Source of the DNA: Serratia symbiotica (Periphyllus acericola)
Lineage (GTDB): Bacteria; Pseudomonadota; Gammaproteobacteria; Enterobacterales; Enterobacteriaceae
Assembly: GCF_964019515.1 (NCBI RefSeq)
Contig: NZ_OZ026452.1
Span: 806,001 to 870,000 of the forward strand
DNA length: 64,000 bases
Reading direction: 5' to 3'
The number at the start of each line of letters is the position of its first letter. The first letter of the stretch is position 1. The notes under the pieces are model-generated. The model was not told where the DNA came from. It worked only from the letters and a program-made list of their open reading frames with translations, and did no database searches. Positions 39,869-48,656 of this stretch are shown in pieces. The position numbers were made by a program, and so were the translations under genes.

Positions 39869-40696
39869 ATGAAAAAGGTAGCCATTATAGGTTTGGGTTG
39901 GTTAGGCATGCCGCTGGCCTTGTCGCTGATGAGTCGTGGGTATGAGGTGGTAGGCAGCAAAACCACGCCGGACGGCGTCGGGGCGGCGCGCATAAGTGGC
40001 ATTGAATGTTATCAGTTGGTGCTGACACCGGAACTGCTCTGCGAGCCGGGCGATTTGGACTCGCTGCTGCGCGTTGATGCCCTGGTGGTGACGTTGCCCG
40101 CCCGGCGCAGCATTGCAGGCAGCGAGAACTACTGCAACGCGGTGCGTATGCTGGTGGACAGCGCTCTGGCCAGCGGTGTGCCGCGAGTGATTTTCATTAG
40201 TTCTACCTCAGTGTATGGCGAAACCGTCGGCATACTGCGCGAGGATTCGCGGCTACGACCGAGCACGCCATCGGGGCGGGTATTGGCCGAACTGGAACGC
40301 TGGCTGCATGTACTGCCTCACACCTCGGTGGACATTCTGCGGTTAGCGGGATTGGTGGGAGTTGATCGTCATCCTGGCCGTTTCCTGGCGGGCAAAATTG
40401 ATGTCAAGGGGGGATCGCAGGGGGTTAACCTGGTGCATCAAGATGATGTGATCGCGGCAATTCAACGGCTGCTGAAACTACTGAAGGGGGGACATGTGTA
40501 TAATATGTGCGCACCGAACCACCCCGCCCGGCAGGATTTCTACCCAGCGATGGCTCAACAGCTACATCTGGAACCGCCGCAGTTTGCCGACGAAGCGGAG
40601 CACGGCGCACGGCTAGTAGATGGTAGCCGTATTTGCGACGAACTGGGGTTTGAGTACCAGCACCCCGATCCCGCGCGTATGCCGGTCAGTGAATGA
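39869..40696 (+). CDS. yeeZ: NAD(P)-binding epimerase-like protein YeeZ
   Basis: Short-chain-dehydrogenase/epimerase fold protein of unknown substrate. ATG 39869 follows AAGGAAG and gives MKKVAIIGLGWLGMPLALSL with the dinucleotide motif GLGWLG. Further blocks: LVVTLPARRS, FISSTSVYG, LRLAGLVGVDRHPGRF, VNLVHQDDVIAAI and SRICDELGFEYQHPDP. 275 residues, family about 274. Intact, although isolated between an IS/repeat cluster and a pseudogene. Confidence 0.92.
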   Translation: MKKVAIIGLGWLGMPLALSLMSRGYEVVGSKTTPDGVGAARISGIECYQLVLTPELLCEPGDLDSLLRVDALVVTLPARRSIAGSENYCNAVRMLVDSALASGVPRVIFISSTSVYGETVGILREDSRLRPSTPSGRVLAELERWLHVLPHTSVDILRLAGLVGVDRHPGRFLAGKIDVKGGSQGVNLVHQDDVIAAIQRLLKLLKGGHVYNMCAPNHPARQDFYPAMAQQLHLEPPQFADEAEHGARLVDGSRICDELGFEYQHPDPARMPVSE

Positions 40697-40804
40697 CTTA
40701 GATCCTAATGGGGTAGTAGCTTAGGCGGTGTCCCGTCATCGTCCAATACTGGCTCACAGGCAATTGCCGGATACAACCTAACGTTTCTTGTCTGCTCAGC
40801 GTTG

Positions 40805-41452
40805 CTAGCGGCACACCTGCCGACCGTGCTCTGCCGCCAACGCACCCAGTTCCTTGTCGGGGTTGATCACCGTAGCGCTATCGACGTATTGCAGCGTCGG
40901 CTGGTCGTTAATTCAATCGCTATAGCCGTAGCTTTGTTCGAACTTCAGCGTTGGCTGCTGCGCCAGCCATTGCTGTAGGCGGATAACCTTGCCCTGCTGA
41001 TAGGTCAGAGTGCCGTAGATATTGCCAGTAAACCAGTTATCGACCACCTCAACGCCGATCGCCAGCGCACCCTTTGTGCCAAGCTGTTCGGCGATCGGTG
41101 CCACCAAATGTTCGCCGTTAGCAGAAATCACCAAGATGTAATCACCACGCTCGCGGTGCCATTGTAAGCGTTGGCTGGCGGCGGGGTGAACGCGCTGCAG
41201 GATATCGCTGCAGATATAGCGTTGCACACAACCGGCCACCATCTGGGTGTTCAGGCCGATCAGCGGTGCCAGCGTAGCGCTCATGTAATCTTCCATTGAT
41301 AGCTTGCCCTGATAATAGAGCCGCATCAGTTGCTGTTCCTGTAATTCCAGCTCTGCCGGTGCGACCCCCTGAGCAACCAGCCAGCGGATCTACAGGCTGG
41401 CGCTGTCAGTATCAATTAGGGTTTCATCCAGATCGAATAAGGCTAAATTCAT
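40805..41452 (-). pseudogene. HAD-IB family phosphatase, inactivated
   Basis: The start MNLALFDLDETLIDTDSASL holds the HAD nucleophile motif (DLDET). Trp is then TAG near 41390. The following 137 codons (MRLYYQGKLSMEDYMSATLA, VISANGEHLVAPIA motif II) are open until a Ser codon becomes TGA near 40916, and the reading ends INDQPTLQYVD and GRQVCR. It resembles the SerB-like HAD-IB hydrolases of enterobacteria. No gene symbol is assigned; substrate unknown. Confidence 0.82.
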
Positions 41453-41604
41453 CAGTATTTCTCCGTCATGTCAGTGAAGGGGGCCACATAAAGACTAGCG
41501 TATATCACACGTTACTAACCCCCAGCACCGGTGAAAGGATCAAATTAAGCAGGCGCTATAAGGTTGAAGGTATGCATTACCGAGTGCGTCACACCACTCA
41601 CTGA

Positions 41605-41697
41605 GCGGCTGATTGACGCCACTAGCACTTGCTGCAAATCGGCGATTAGATCATCTGCATCCTCAATCTCTAGTGATAGCCGCAGCAATTTTTTAAC
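41605..41697 (-). pseudogene. C-terminal remnant of a Cys/Met-metabolism PLP enzyme
   Basis: On the minus strand KLLRLSLEIEDADDLIADLQ matches the conserved end of the MetB/MetC/methionine gamma-lyase family (IRLSxGxEDxDDLIxDL). About 31 codons survive between the HAD pseudogene and sdaC. Which member it was cannot be decided. Confidence 0.6.
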
Positions 41698-41705
41698 AAA
41701 GGTGA

Positions 41706-43004
41706 TTAGCCGATCAGGCTGAACAAGATAGCGGAGATGGCGATTAACCCCATCATAACCACAAACAGATTGCTGATGTGGCCGCGGTACTTGCGCATGG
41801 CGGGCACTTTATGGATAGCGTACATCGGCATCAGGAACAGCAGCATGGCGATGATCGGGCCACCGAGAGTTTCGATCATACCCAGGATGCTGGGGTTCAG
41901 GGTAGCGATCAGCCAGGTGGTCACCAACATGAAGATGCCGGTAATGCGGTTAAGCTTGGTGGTGCTGATGGTTTTGTTGTGGCTTTTTATCGATTTGTTT
42001 ATCAGGCCGTTGAAGCCTTCACGTGCTCCCAGGTAGTGGCCGAGGAAGGATTTGGTGATGGCGACGAAGGCGATAATCGGTGCAATGTACTCGATCATCG
42101 GGTTGTTAAAGTGGTTGGCCAGATAAGACAGAATCGAAATGTTCTGTGCTTTGGCTTCCGCCAGGTTTTCCGGCGACAAGCTCAGCACACAGCTAAATAC
42201 GAATAACATCACGGTCAGCACCATCATAATATGTGCATAAGCCAGGATGCTTGAACATTTTTTCTCGGCGTTTGTACCGTATTCTTCACGCTTGGCGACT
42301 GCAAAGGCAGAGATGATCGGTGAGTGGTTGAAAGAGAACACCATGACCGGGATCACCAGCCACAGCGTCATGATCAGGCCATTGCCAATAGTATTGATTG
42401 AGACAGAAAGCGAAACGTTCTCGAAGATAGCACCGCTCCAGTGAGGGATCAGGTACAGAGCCAGCAGCATTAGCACGGCAACAAATGGGAATACCAGGAT
42501 GCTCATGGTTTTCACAATGGTTTGTTCACCGAAGCGCACGATGGTCATCAGAGCGACGATCAACATCAGCGACAGGATGGCGCGTGGTGGTGCGGGCACA
42601 CCCAACTGGTGGACGATGAAACTATCGACAGTGTTGGTGATTGCTACACTGTAAACCAGCAGGATCGGATAGATAGCGAAGAAGTACAGCAGGGTAATTA
42701 ATTTGCCTGCGCTGATGCCGAAATGCTCTTCCACCACTTGAGTAATGTCTTCACCGGGGTTTTTACCGGACAAAACGAAACGGCAAAGGCCACGGTGGGC
42801 AAAGAAGGTCATTGGGAAGGCGATGACTGCCATGATCAGCAGGGGAATCAAACCGCCGATACCTGCGTTGATTGGCAAGAACAGTACGCCGGCACCGATG
42901 GCGGTGCCATACAGGCCCAACATCCACATGGTGTCCGTTTTACGCCAGGCACGGGTGGAGCGATAAGCCGCAGAGCCAAGGGGGCCGGTCTGTGTAGTGT
43001 CCAT
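41706..43004 (-). CDS. sdaC: Serine/proton symporter SdaC
   Basis: Inner-membrane high-capacity serine importer of the HAAAP family. ATG 43004 gives MDTTQTGPLGSAAYRS, then the conserved WRKTDTMWMLGLYGTAIGAG and PINAGIGGLIPLL. 432 residues (E. coli 429) with about eleven hydrophobic segments, including VMVFSFNHSPIISAFAVAKR and ITKSFLGHYLGAREGF. The frame is intact. Its usual partner sdaB (serine deaminase) is absent. With serA dead, import by SdaC may be the main serine source. Confidence 0.95.
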   Translation of the reverse strand: MDTTQTGPLGSAAYRSTRAWRKTDTMWMLGLYGTAIGAGVLFLPINAGIGGLIPLLIMAVIAFPMTFFAHRGLCRFVLSGKNPGEDITQVVEEHFGISAGKLITLLYFFAIYPILLVYSVAITNTVDSFIVHQLGVPAPPRAILSLMLIVALMTIVRFGEQTIVKTMSILVFPFVAVLMLLALYLIPHWSGAIFENVSLSVSINTIGNGLIMTLWLVIPVMVFSFNHSPIISAFAVAKREEYGTNAEKKCSSILAYAHIMMVLTVMLFVFSCVLSLSPENLAEAKAQNISILSYLANHFNNPMIEYIAPIIAFVAITKSFLGHYLGAREGFNGLINKSIKSHNKTISTTKLNRITGIFMLVTTWLIATLNPSILGMIETLGGPIIAMLLFLMPMYAIHKVPAMRKYRGHISNLFVVMMGLIAISAILFSLIG

Positions 43005-43541
43005 AAATATCTCCGAAGTGAACACGTTAATTTAAGGGTAAGAGCGCCTAAGGCGATACGCAATATCAGATAATGTTCTACGGTAAGATATTGATTTACA
43101 GTATAAAAAATGGTAATGCTGCATTTCAAATGCGCGATATGGGCATTTATCTACCTTTTTATCAGTTTTTCATGCCTGTGCTGTGGGTTTGTGCAATATA
43201 ATATGTTGTGCTGAAAGCACCTCTAGGCAACGGTAGGTCGATCCGATGTGGTCAGTCAGTAACCTGGTAAAACGTTGCTCGCCAAATCAGCCAAGCAATA
43301 TATTTTAAGAGTGATTTATGATCTAGCTAAAAACCCGAATTAATTGGGTTTAGTGATGCGAGTCACATTCAATTTTAGTTAAGGCTCCATGCATCTCATT
43401 GCTTTTAGATGTTTTTATAGGAGATTTCATCATAGCGGATGATTTGGCGACAGGGCGAAAGGAGTAGCCACGCCTAATTCAATTCACTACGGGTTGGGTG
43501 TGATAAACAGCGGACGGTAACCCCCCTGCTACGTTGTACAG
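43005..43541. other. Long sdaC-ybjG intergenic region
   Basis: 537 bases without a convincing gene. The part next to sdaC is AT-rich and holds its promoter region. AACCCGAATTAATTGGGTT near 43332-43350 is a perfect 9+9-type palindrome directly beside a CRP-like site. No RNA family was recognised. Confidence 0.4.
43352..43367. promoter_or_regulatory. CRP-like binding site
   Basis: AGTGATGCGAGTCACA has perfect GTGA-N6-TCAC half-sites. It lies about 350 bases upstream of sdaC and 180 bases from the ybjG stop. sdaC is CRP-activated in E. coli, but the distance is large, so the link is tentative. Confidence 0.5.
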
Positions 43542-44174
43542 CTATGCTTTCACCCAACCTTTGCGGATGGCGAAGATAAACAGGAAACGGTACAAACGCG
43601 TCAGTTTGGCAGCGATAATGCCGCCAAACAGGTTCCATACCCATTGGGCAAGCAGACAGCCGACCAGACCTAACAGAAAACCACCGACCATGTCTAATGG
43701 CCAGTGTACGCCGAGATAGATGCGTGACCAGGCGATGCCCATCGCGACGATCATCAGCAGCCCGCCGAGCCAGATCCGATACCAGAATAGGAGTGCCAGC
43801 GCAAAGGTAAAGATGGCGGTACCATGATTGCTGGGAAAGGAACTGTCTGGCGCGTGTGCTAGGAAGAGATAGCCGATGCCAGCGACGAACGGCCTTTCGT
43901 GCGGCAACAGCTTGCCGATAGCAGCGGCGGCAAGCATGGCAAATAACAGCGCAATTGTCGTTTTGGCTACCACTTCACGTTGTGATATCAGTTGGCTTTG
44001 CGGCCCCCATAGCCATAAGCCGACGAGCAACGGTGGCACTAGGGCGATCGTATCGCGCGCCAGAAAGGTGGCGACGTCGAGAAGCCATTTGGAAGACGCT
44101 GGGCTAGCATTGATCCAGGCGAAAAGAAGATAATTCAACCGATCCAAAACCTTTACCGTCCTATTAATTGCCAA
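43542..44174 (-). CDS. ybjG: Undecaprenyl-diphosphate phosphatase (PAP2 type)
   Basis: Membrane PAP2 enzyme that recycles undecaprenyl pyrophosphate at the periplasmic face for peptidoglycan synthesis. The catalytic signature is complete: KLLPHERPF (KxxxxxxRP type), SFPSNHG and SRIYLGVHWPLDM. The 210 residues are slightly longer than E. coli YbjG (198) at the N-terminus, but the C-terminal IRKGWVKA matches. The frame is intact. A metB/HAD/sdaC group and this gene are not neighbours in E. coli. Confidence 0.9.
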   Translation of the reverse strand: MAINRTVKVLDRLNYLLFAWINASPASSKWLLDVATFLARDTIALVPPLLVGLWLWGPQSQLISQREVVAKTTIALLFAMLAAAAIGKLLPHERPFVAGIGYLFLAHAPDSSFPSNHGTAIFTFALALLFWYRIWLGGLLMIVAMGIAWSRIYLGVHWPLDMVGGFLLGLVGCLLAQWVWNLFGGIIAAKLTRLYRFLFIFAIRKGWVKA

Positions 44175-44301
44175 TTGACCAGGCCAAAACTACCCACCTG
44201 CTGATAACCCGTAGGATAAAACCTTTCAATTCTAAAAGGATACAACCAAGGAGTAAAGTCAGGTACTTTTATTTGGGCATGTTGTTAATACTTTATTTAA
44301 A

Positions 44302-44405
44302 GCTTATCCCAGTAGACGCATATTGTTGCAGTCAGTTTGCATAGGGACAGCATGCAACAACCGGCGGGTACAGGGAGCATATTAGGAGGGTGAGCACTGC
44401 CCAGG
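44302..44405 (+). repeat. Dispersed palindromic-ended repeat, copy R5, cut by IS end
   Basis: Starts GCTTATCCCAGTAGACGCAT, continues TTGTTGCAGTCAGTTTGCAT, GGGACAGCATGCAACAACC, GTACAGGGAGCA and GTGAGCACTGCCCAGG, and stops exactly where the IS903-like end sequence begins. The right third of the repeat is missing. Confidence 0.8.
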
Positions 44406-44421
44406 GGCGTTGTTGAATAAA
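44406..44421. mobile_element. Solo IS903-like end (16 bp)
   Basis: GGCGTTGTTGAATAAA is the outer end of the IS903-like elements, but no transposase follows; DUF1007 coding sequence starts at once. It is the scar of a deletion that removed an IS, the end of R5 and the end of the DUF1007 gene. Confidence 0.8.
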
Positions 44422-44852
44422 AAGTAGCTAGGATCGTAGGTGGAGATCTCCAAGGGTTTACCCACCAGCGGTTGTGGTTCTGCTAGTGGCAGCACAAATT
44501 CCAGCACCGCCTGATTGCCCCTTCGCGATAGGTGGTATTCAGTCGGCAAATTGAGGTATTTCACCGGTTTACCATTGCGATAAATATCGGTGAAATAATG
44601 TTGGCCTAGTACGTTGGCCATGACTTGCGCAGCCAGCTTTTTCCGAACGACTGAATCACTTTTGGCGTTCTTTGCATCATACAGCAAATCCGCTGAGGTG
44701 ATTTCATCCATTACCCACACCATTTTCAACCCGACCAGCCGTTGATCCTTAGCCACAAAGGTAGTGTTCATATCAATAAAGCTGTGCGGGTGAGCAGCAG
44801 CGTTGGCACTGAACAATAGGTATACCCCAACCAGAGCACCATGTAACTTCAT
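44422..44852 (-). pseudogene. DUF1007 family periplasmic protein, 3'-truncated
   Basis: Starts at ATG 44852 with a signal peptide (MKLHGALVGVYLLFSANAAA) followed by the family opening HPHSFIDMNTTFV. It continues through WVMDEITSADLLYD to EISTYDPSYF, where the IS end replaces the natural C-terminus (about one third missing). DUF1007 genes often sit with nickel/cobalt or zinc transporters; none is here. No internal stop is seen, but the truncation probably inactivates it. Confidence 0.8.
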
Positions 44853-45094
44853 CGTCAAAGGATTTTCACCCTGTTATCAAAGCGGCGCTCATCTCGAATA
44901 TCGATGAAAACACTGCGGACTGGACATCTTCCTGTATGCTCAAAGGGGAGAGAATGGCTCCCCAGAAATGAAACGGTAAAACAGGATTTGCATAGAGCGC
45001 GCTTACTTGTAAAGCGAGCAGCACGGGATGCCACAATTAACTGCCTCGCCAAAACCTGTCCCAATAGGGTGCTGGTCTGTTAACACTGATTAAC

Positions 45095-46384
45095 TCAGCG
45101 CCGAGGCAGTTTCACTGTGAGTTTGGAACTATGCGCGTAAACCGGCAAGCGGGCGCAGATATCCAACACTTTCTTCTTGGTGCGTTCGATGGTGGCGTCG
45201 TCGTTGATGTTGTCTAGTACATCACAGATCCAACCGGTCAGTTCACGCACTTCAGCCTCTTTGAAGCCACGGCGCGTCACCGCCGGGGTGCCGATACGCA
45301 CGCCAGAAGTCACAAACGGGCTTTTCGGATCGTTTGGCACACTATTTTTGTTGACGGTGATATTTGCGCGCCCCAGAGCGGCGTCAGCTTCTTTACCAGT
45401 CAAATTTTTGTCAACTAAATCCAGCAAGAACAAGTGGTTGTGGGTACCGCCGGAAACCACTTTATAGCCGAGTTGCAGGAACACTTCCACCATCGCCTTG
45501 GCGTTGTCGGCTACTTGCTGCTGGTAAATTTTGAACGCTGGCTCCATTGCTTCTTTCAGCGCCACCGCTTTGCCGGCGATCACATGCATCAGTGGGCCGC
45601 CCTGGCCGCCAGGGAATACTGCTGAGTTCAATTTCTTATACAATGCTTCATCGCCCCCCTTCGCCAGGATCAGGCCACCACGTGGGCCTGCCAGGGTTTT
45701 GTGGGTGGTAGTGGTAACGATGTGTGCATGCGGCACGGGGTTCGGGTAGACGCCTGCGGCGATCAGACCAGCAACGTGTGCCATGTCAACAAACAGGTAA
45801 GCGCCAATGCTGTCAGCGATTTCACGCATTTTTGCCCAATCGATGATGCCGGAGAAAGCAGAGAAGCCGCCGATGATCATTTTTGGCTTGTGGGCCTGTG
45901 CTTGCTTAGCCAGATAGTCATAATCGATCTGGCCTTTTTCGTCGATGCCGTAAGGCACCACGTTGTACAGTTTGCCGGATAGGTTGACCGGAGAGCCGTG
46001 GGTCAGGTGGCCGCCGTGCTCCAGGCGCATACCCAGAATAATGTCGCCTGGCTGCAACAACGCAGTGTAAACAGCGAAGTTAGCCTGGGAGCCGGAGTGC
46101 GGTTGTACGTTGGCGTAATCTGCGCTGAACAGTTCTTTTGCGCGGTCAATAGCCAATTGCTCAACAATATCCACATATTCGCAGCCGCCGTAGTAACGAT
46201 TGCCTGGATAGCCTTCAGCGTATTTATTGGTCAGTTGTGAACCCTGAGCCTGCATGACGCGCGGGCTAGTGTAGTTCTCAGACGCAATCAGCTCGATGTG
46301 TTCTTCCTGACGCACTACTTCTTGCTCCATTGCACGCCACAGTTGTGCATCGTAATTGGCAATGTTCATTTCACGTTTTAACAT
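45095..46384 (-). CDS. glyA: Serine hydroxymethyltransferase with a 12-residue C-terminal extension
   Basis: PLP enzyme converting serine and THF to glycine and 5,10-methylene-THF. 429 residues against 417 in E. coli. [16 protein letters not shown] starts it, and the PLP-lysine motif [17 protein letters not shown] is intact. The family end CARLPVYA is followed by [12 protein letters not shown] before TGA. The DNA reads GTTTACGCGCATAG where GTTTACGCATAG would stop, so a 2-bp GC duplication moved the frame past the old stop. With the gcv genes gone, this is the only visible one-carbon source. Confidence 0.95.
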   Translation of the reverse strand: MLKREMNIANYDAQLWRAMEQEVVRQEEHIELIASENYTSPRVMQAQGSQLTNKYAEGYPGNRYYGGCEYVDIVEQLAIDRAKELFSADYANVQPHSGSQANFAVYTALLQPGDIILGMRLEHGGHLTHGSPVNLSGKLYNVVPYGIDEKGQIDYDYLAKQAQAHKPKMIIGGFSAFSGIIDWAKMREIADSIGAYLFVDMAHVAGLIAAGVYPNPVPHAHIVTTTTHKTLAGPRGGLILAKGGDEALYKKLNSAVFPGGQGGPLMHVIAGKAVALKEAMEPAFKIYQQQVADNAKAMVEVFLQLGYKVVSGGTHNHLFLLDLVDKNLTGKEADAALGRANITVNKNSVPNDPKSPFVTSGVRIGTPAVTRRGFKEAEVRELTGWICDVLDNINDDATIERTKKKVLDICARLPVYAHSSKLTVKLPRR

Positions 46385-46750
46385 CCGGAATATCCTAACT
46401 TTAATCTGCTAACTAAAAAATCACCCAATAACACCCCATGTGGGTACTGAACCACAGTGTAAACTGTTTCCCTCTAGCGAGGATAGGGCTTGACAGAGGT
46501 TTTTACGCAAACGATTGGCATAGGATTCCACAAGATTTGGATCCGATAAATCTCCCCTACCAGCAACGAACTTTTCCTCATGTTCAGGATGCGGTTTTTT
46601 CATATTCTGTGCGCCTGATCGTTGGCTGGAAAAAACCGTAATAAAAACAGGGTAATTTACCTGCGCAGCCAAATCTAATAACTGTGCAGCCAAATATAAT
46701 TATATGCATTTAAAATACATTATTAAAAATCGCCTTTAAGGAGCGCTTCC
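46385..46750. other. glyA-hmp divergent region
   Basis: 366 bases with no gene. It holds the glyA promoter region and a PurR-like box (46505). The hmp side is AT-rich (ATATAATTATATGCATTTAA near 46690). In E. coli MetR and NsrR also act in this gap; I cannot place their sites. Confidence 0.4.
46505..46520. promoter_or_regulatory. PurR-like operator for glyA
   Basis: ACGCAAACGATTGGCA matches the PurR consensus ACGCAAACGTTTTCNT in its first ten bases. It closely resembles the operator described upstream of E. coli glyA. About 120 bases upstream of the glyA start. Confidence 0.6.
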
Positions 46751-47918
46751 GTTCTGGACAGCCAAACCATCGCCACCGTCAAATCCACTATTCCTTTGCT
46801 GTCTGCCACCGTGCCAAAGTTGACCGCCCATTTCTATGATCGCATGTTCGCGCATCACCCTGAATTGAAAGATATTTCAAATATGAACAACCAACGTAAC
46901 GGCGATCAGCGCCAAGCGCTGTTCGACACCGTCTTCGCCTATGCCAACAATATCGAAAACTTGGCGCTGCTGCTGCCAGCAGTGGAGCGCATCGCACAAA
47001 AACATACCAGCTACAACATTCAGCCCGATCAGTATGATATTGTCGGCAGCCACCTGCTGGCCACGCTAGACGAGATGTTCAGCCCAAGTCAGGAAGTGCT
47101 GGACGCCTGGGGCAAAGTATATGGCGTGCTGGCCAAGGTCTTTATCCAGCATGAAGCGCAAATTTATCAGCAAAGCTAGACCGACAACGGGGGTTGGCGC
47201 AATCTGCACACCTTTTGCATCGTCAAAAAACAGCCACAGAGCAATGTAATTTGCAGACTTCAGCTAGCACTGGTCGATGGCGGCCAGGTGGTTGACTTCA
47301 AACCAGGCAAGTATCCGGCAGTCTACATCAAGCACGACAGCCTGGAGTACCAAGAAATCCGCTAGTACTCGCTGACCACCGCGCCAAACGGCAATTTTTA
47401 TCGCATCGCGTGCAAGCGTGAAGATCAGGGTAAGGTATCCAACTATCTGCATCAGCAGGCATAGGAAGGCGATGTGATTTATATTACCCCGCCACACGGC
47501 GACTTTTTTCTTTAAGCCTAAGCGGAAACGCCGATCGCGCTGATCTCCGCCGGCGTTGGCCAGACGCCGAGGCTCAGCATGTTGCATGCCTTGCACGACA
47601 GTCAGCATCAGGCGGAAATCCACTGGCTACACGCGGCAGAAAACGGTGCCGTTCACGCCTTTGCCAGCGAAGTGGTAGATATCGCCGGGCGCATGCCACA
47701 TCTGGTATCGCCAACCGGGCGCAGACGATGTGGAAGGACGCGACTATCACCGCCAGGGATTGATGGATCTCAATGCCCTGAGTGGCGCGCTGAGCAACCC
47801 GCAAATGCACTACTATTTCTGCGGCCCGGTACCGTTCATGCAGCACCTGGCTAAACAGTTGCTGGCGATGGGTGTGGAGGCCGAACGTATCCACTATGAA
47901 TGCTTTGGCCCGTATTAA
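46751..47918 (+). pseudogene. hmp: Flavohemoglobin (NO dioxygenase), inactivated
   Basis: Hmp detoxifies nitric oxide to nitrate. The usual ATG is missing; codon 1 looks like GTT before [16 protein letters not shown]. The globin domain is nearly complete ([20 protein letters not shown]-like [11 protein letters not shown]) to QQS, then TAG at 47177-47179. The FAD domain carries stops near 47364, 47463, 47516 and 47520, and a frame change near 47720. The end MHYYFCGPVPFMQHLA and YECFGP is recognisable, with an extra T before the final stop. Confidence 0.92.
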
Positions 47919-47933
47919 AGTGCTGTAATCAAT

Positions 47934-47961
47934 CAGGGCGCGGTTTGCCAACCGCGCCCTG
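47934..47961 (+). terminator. Strong hairpin after hmp
   Basis: CAGGGCGCGGTT and AACCGCGCCCTG form a perfect 12-bp stem with loop TGCC, followed by TCATTATTT. Probably the old hmp terminator, still perfect although the gene is dead. Confidence 0.7.
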
Positions 47962-48296
47962 TCATTATTTCTGTTGCAGCCTGCGCATCTCCTGCGCCAA
48001 CGGCTCGATTATCGACGCAACCTGGTTGCCCCCATTCCCCGTAAATAGCCATCAGATCAGTGGCCTACTGGTCGTTCAATGCCCAGCCGTAGCCCGCGTC
48101 GTCGGCATTCAGCCCTCCACCTACAGCGTGGTCAGCAGGTTGTCTTGTCATCACCGTCGCAGTCGGAATGGGGTTGAAGTATTTTGGCCGTACAACGCGT
48201 ACATCTCTTCTGCGCTCATCTTGACGTGCGAGGTAATACACCAGGAGGCCGAGAACTACCCACGTTCTCGCTGGCCGCGCTAGATAGACAATCGCA
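47962..48296 (-). other. Degraded, unassigned sequence
   Basis: 335 bases between the hmp hairpin and glnB. Minus-strand fragments such as LMAIYGEWG and, in another frame, VASIIEPLAQEMRRLQQK before a stop look like the eroded end of a secreted protein or lipoprotein. No frame is continuous and I cannot name it. Confidence 0.35.
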
Positions 48297-48653
<357 letters not shown>

Positions 48654-48656
48654 TCA

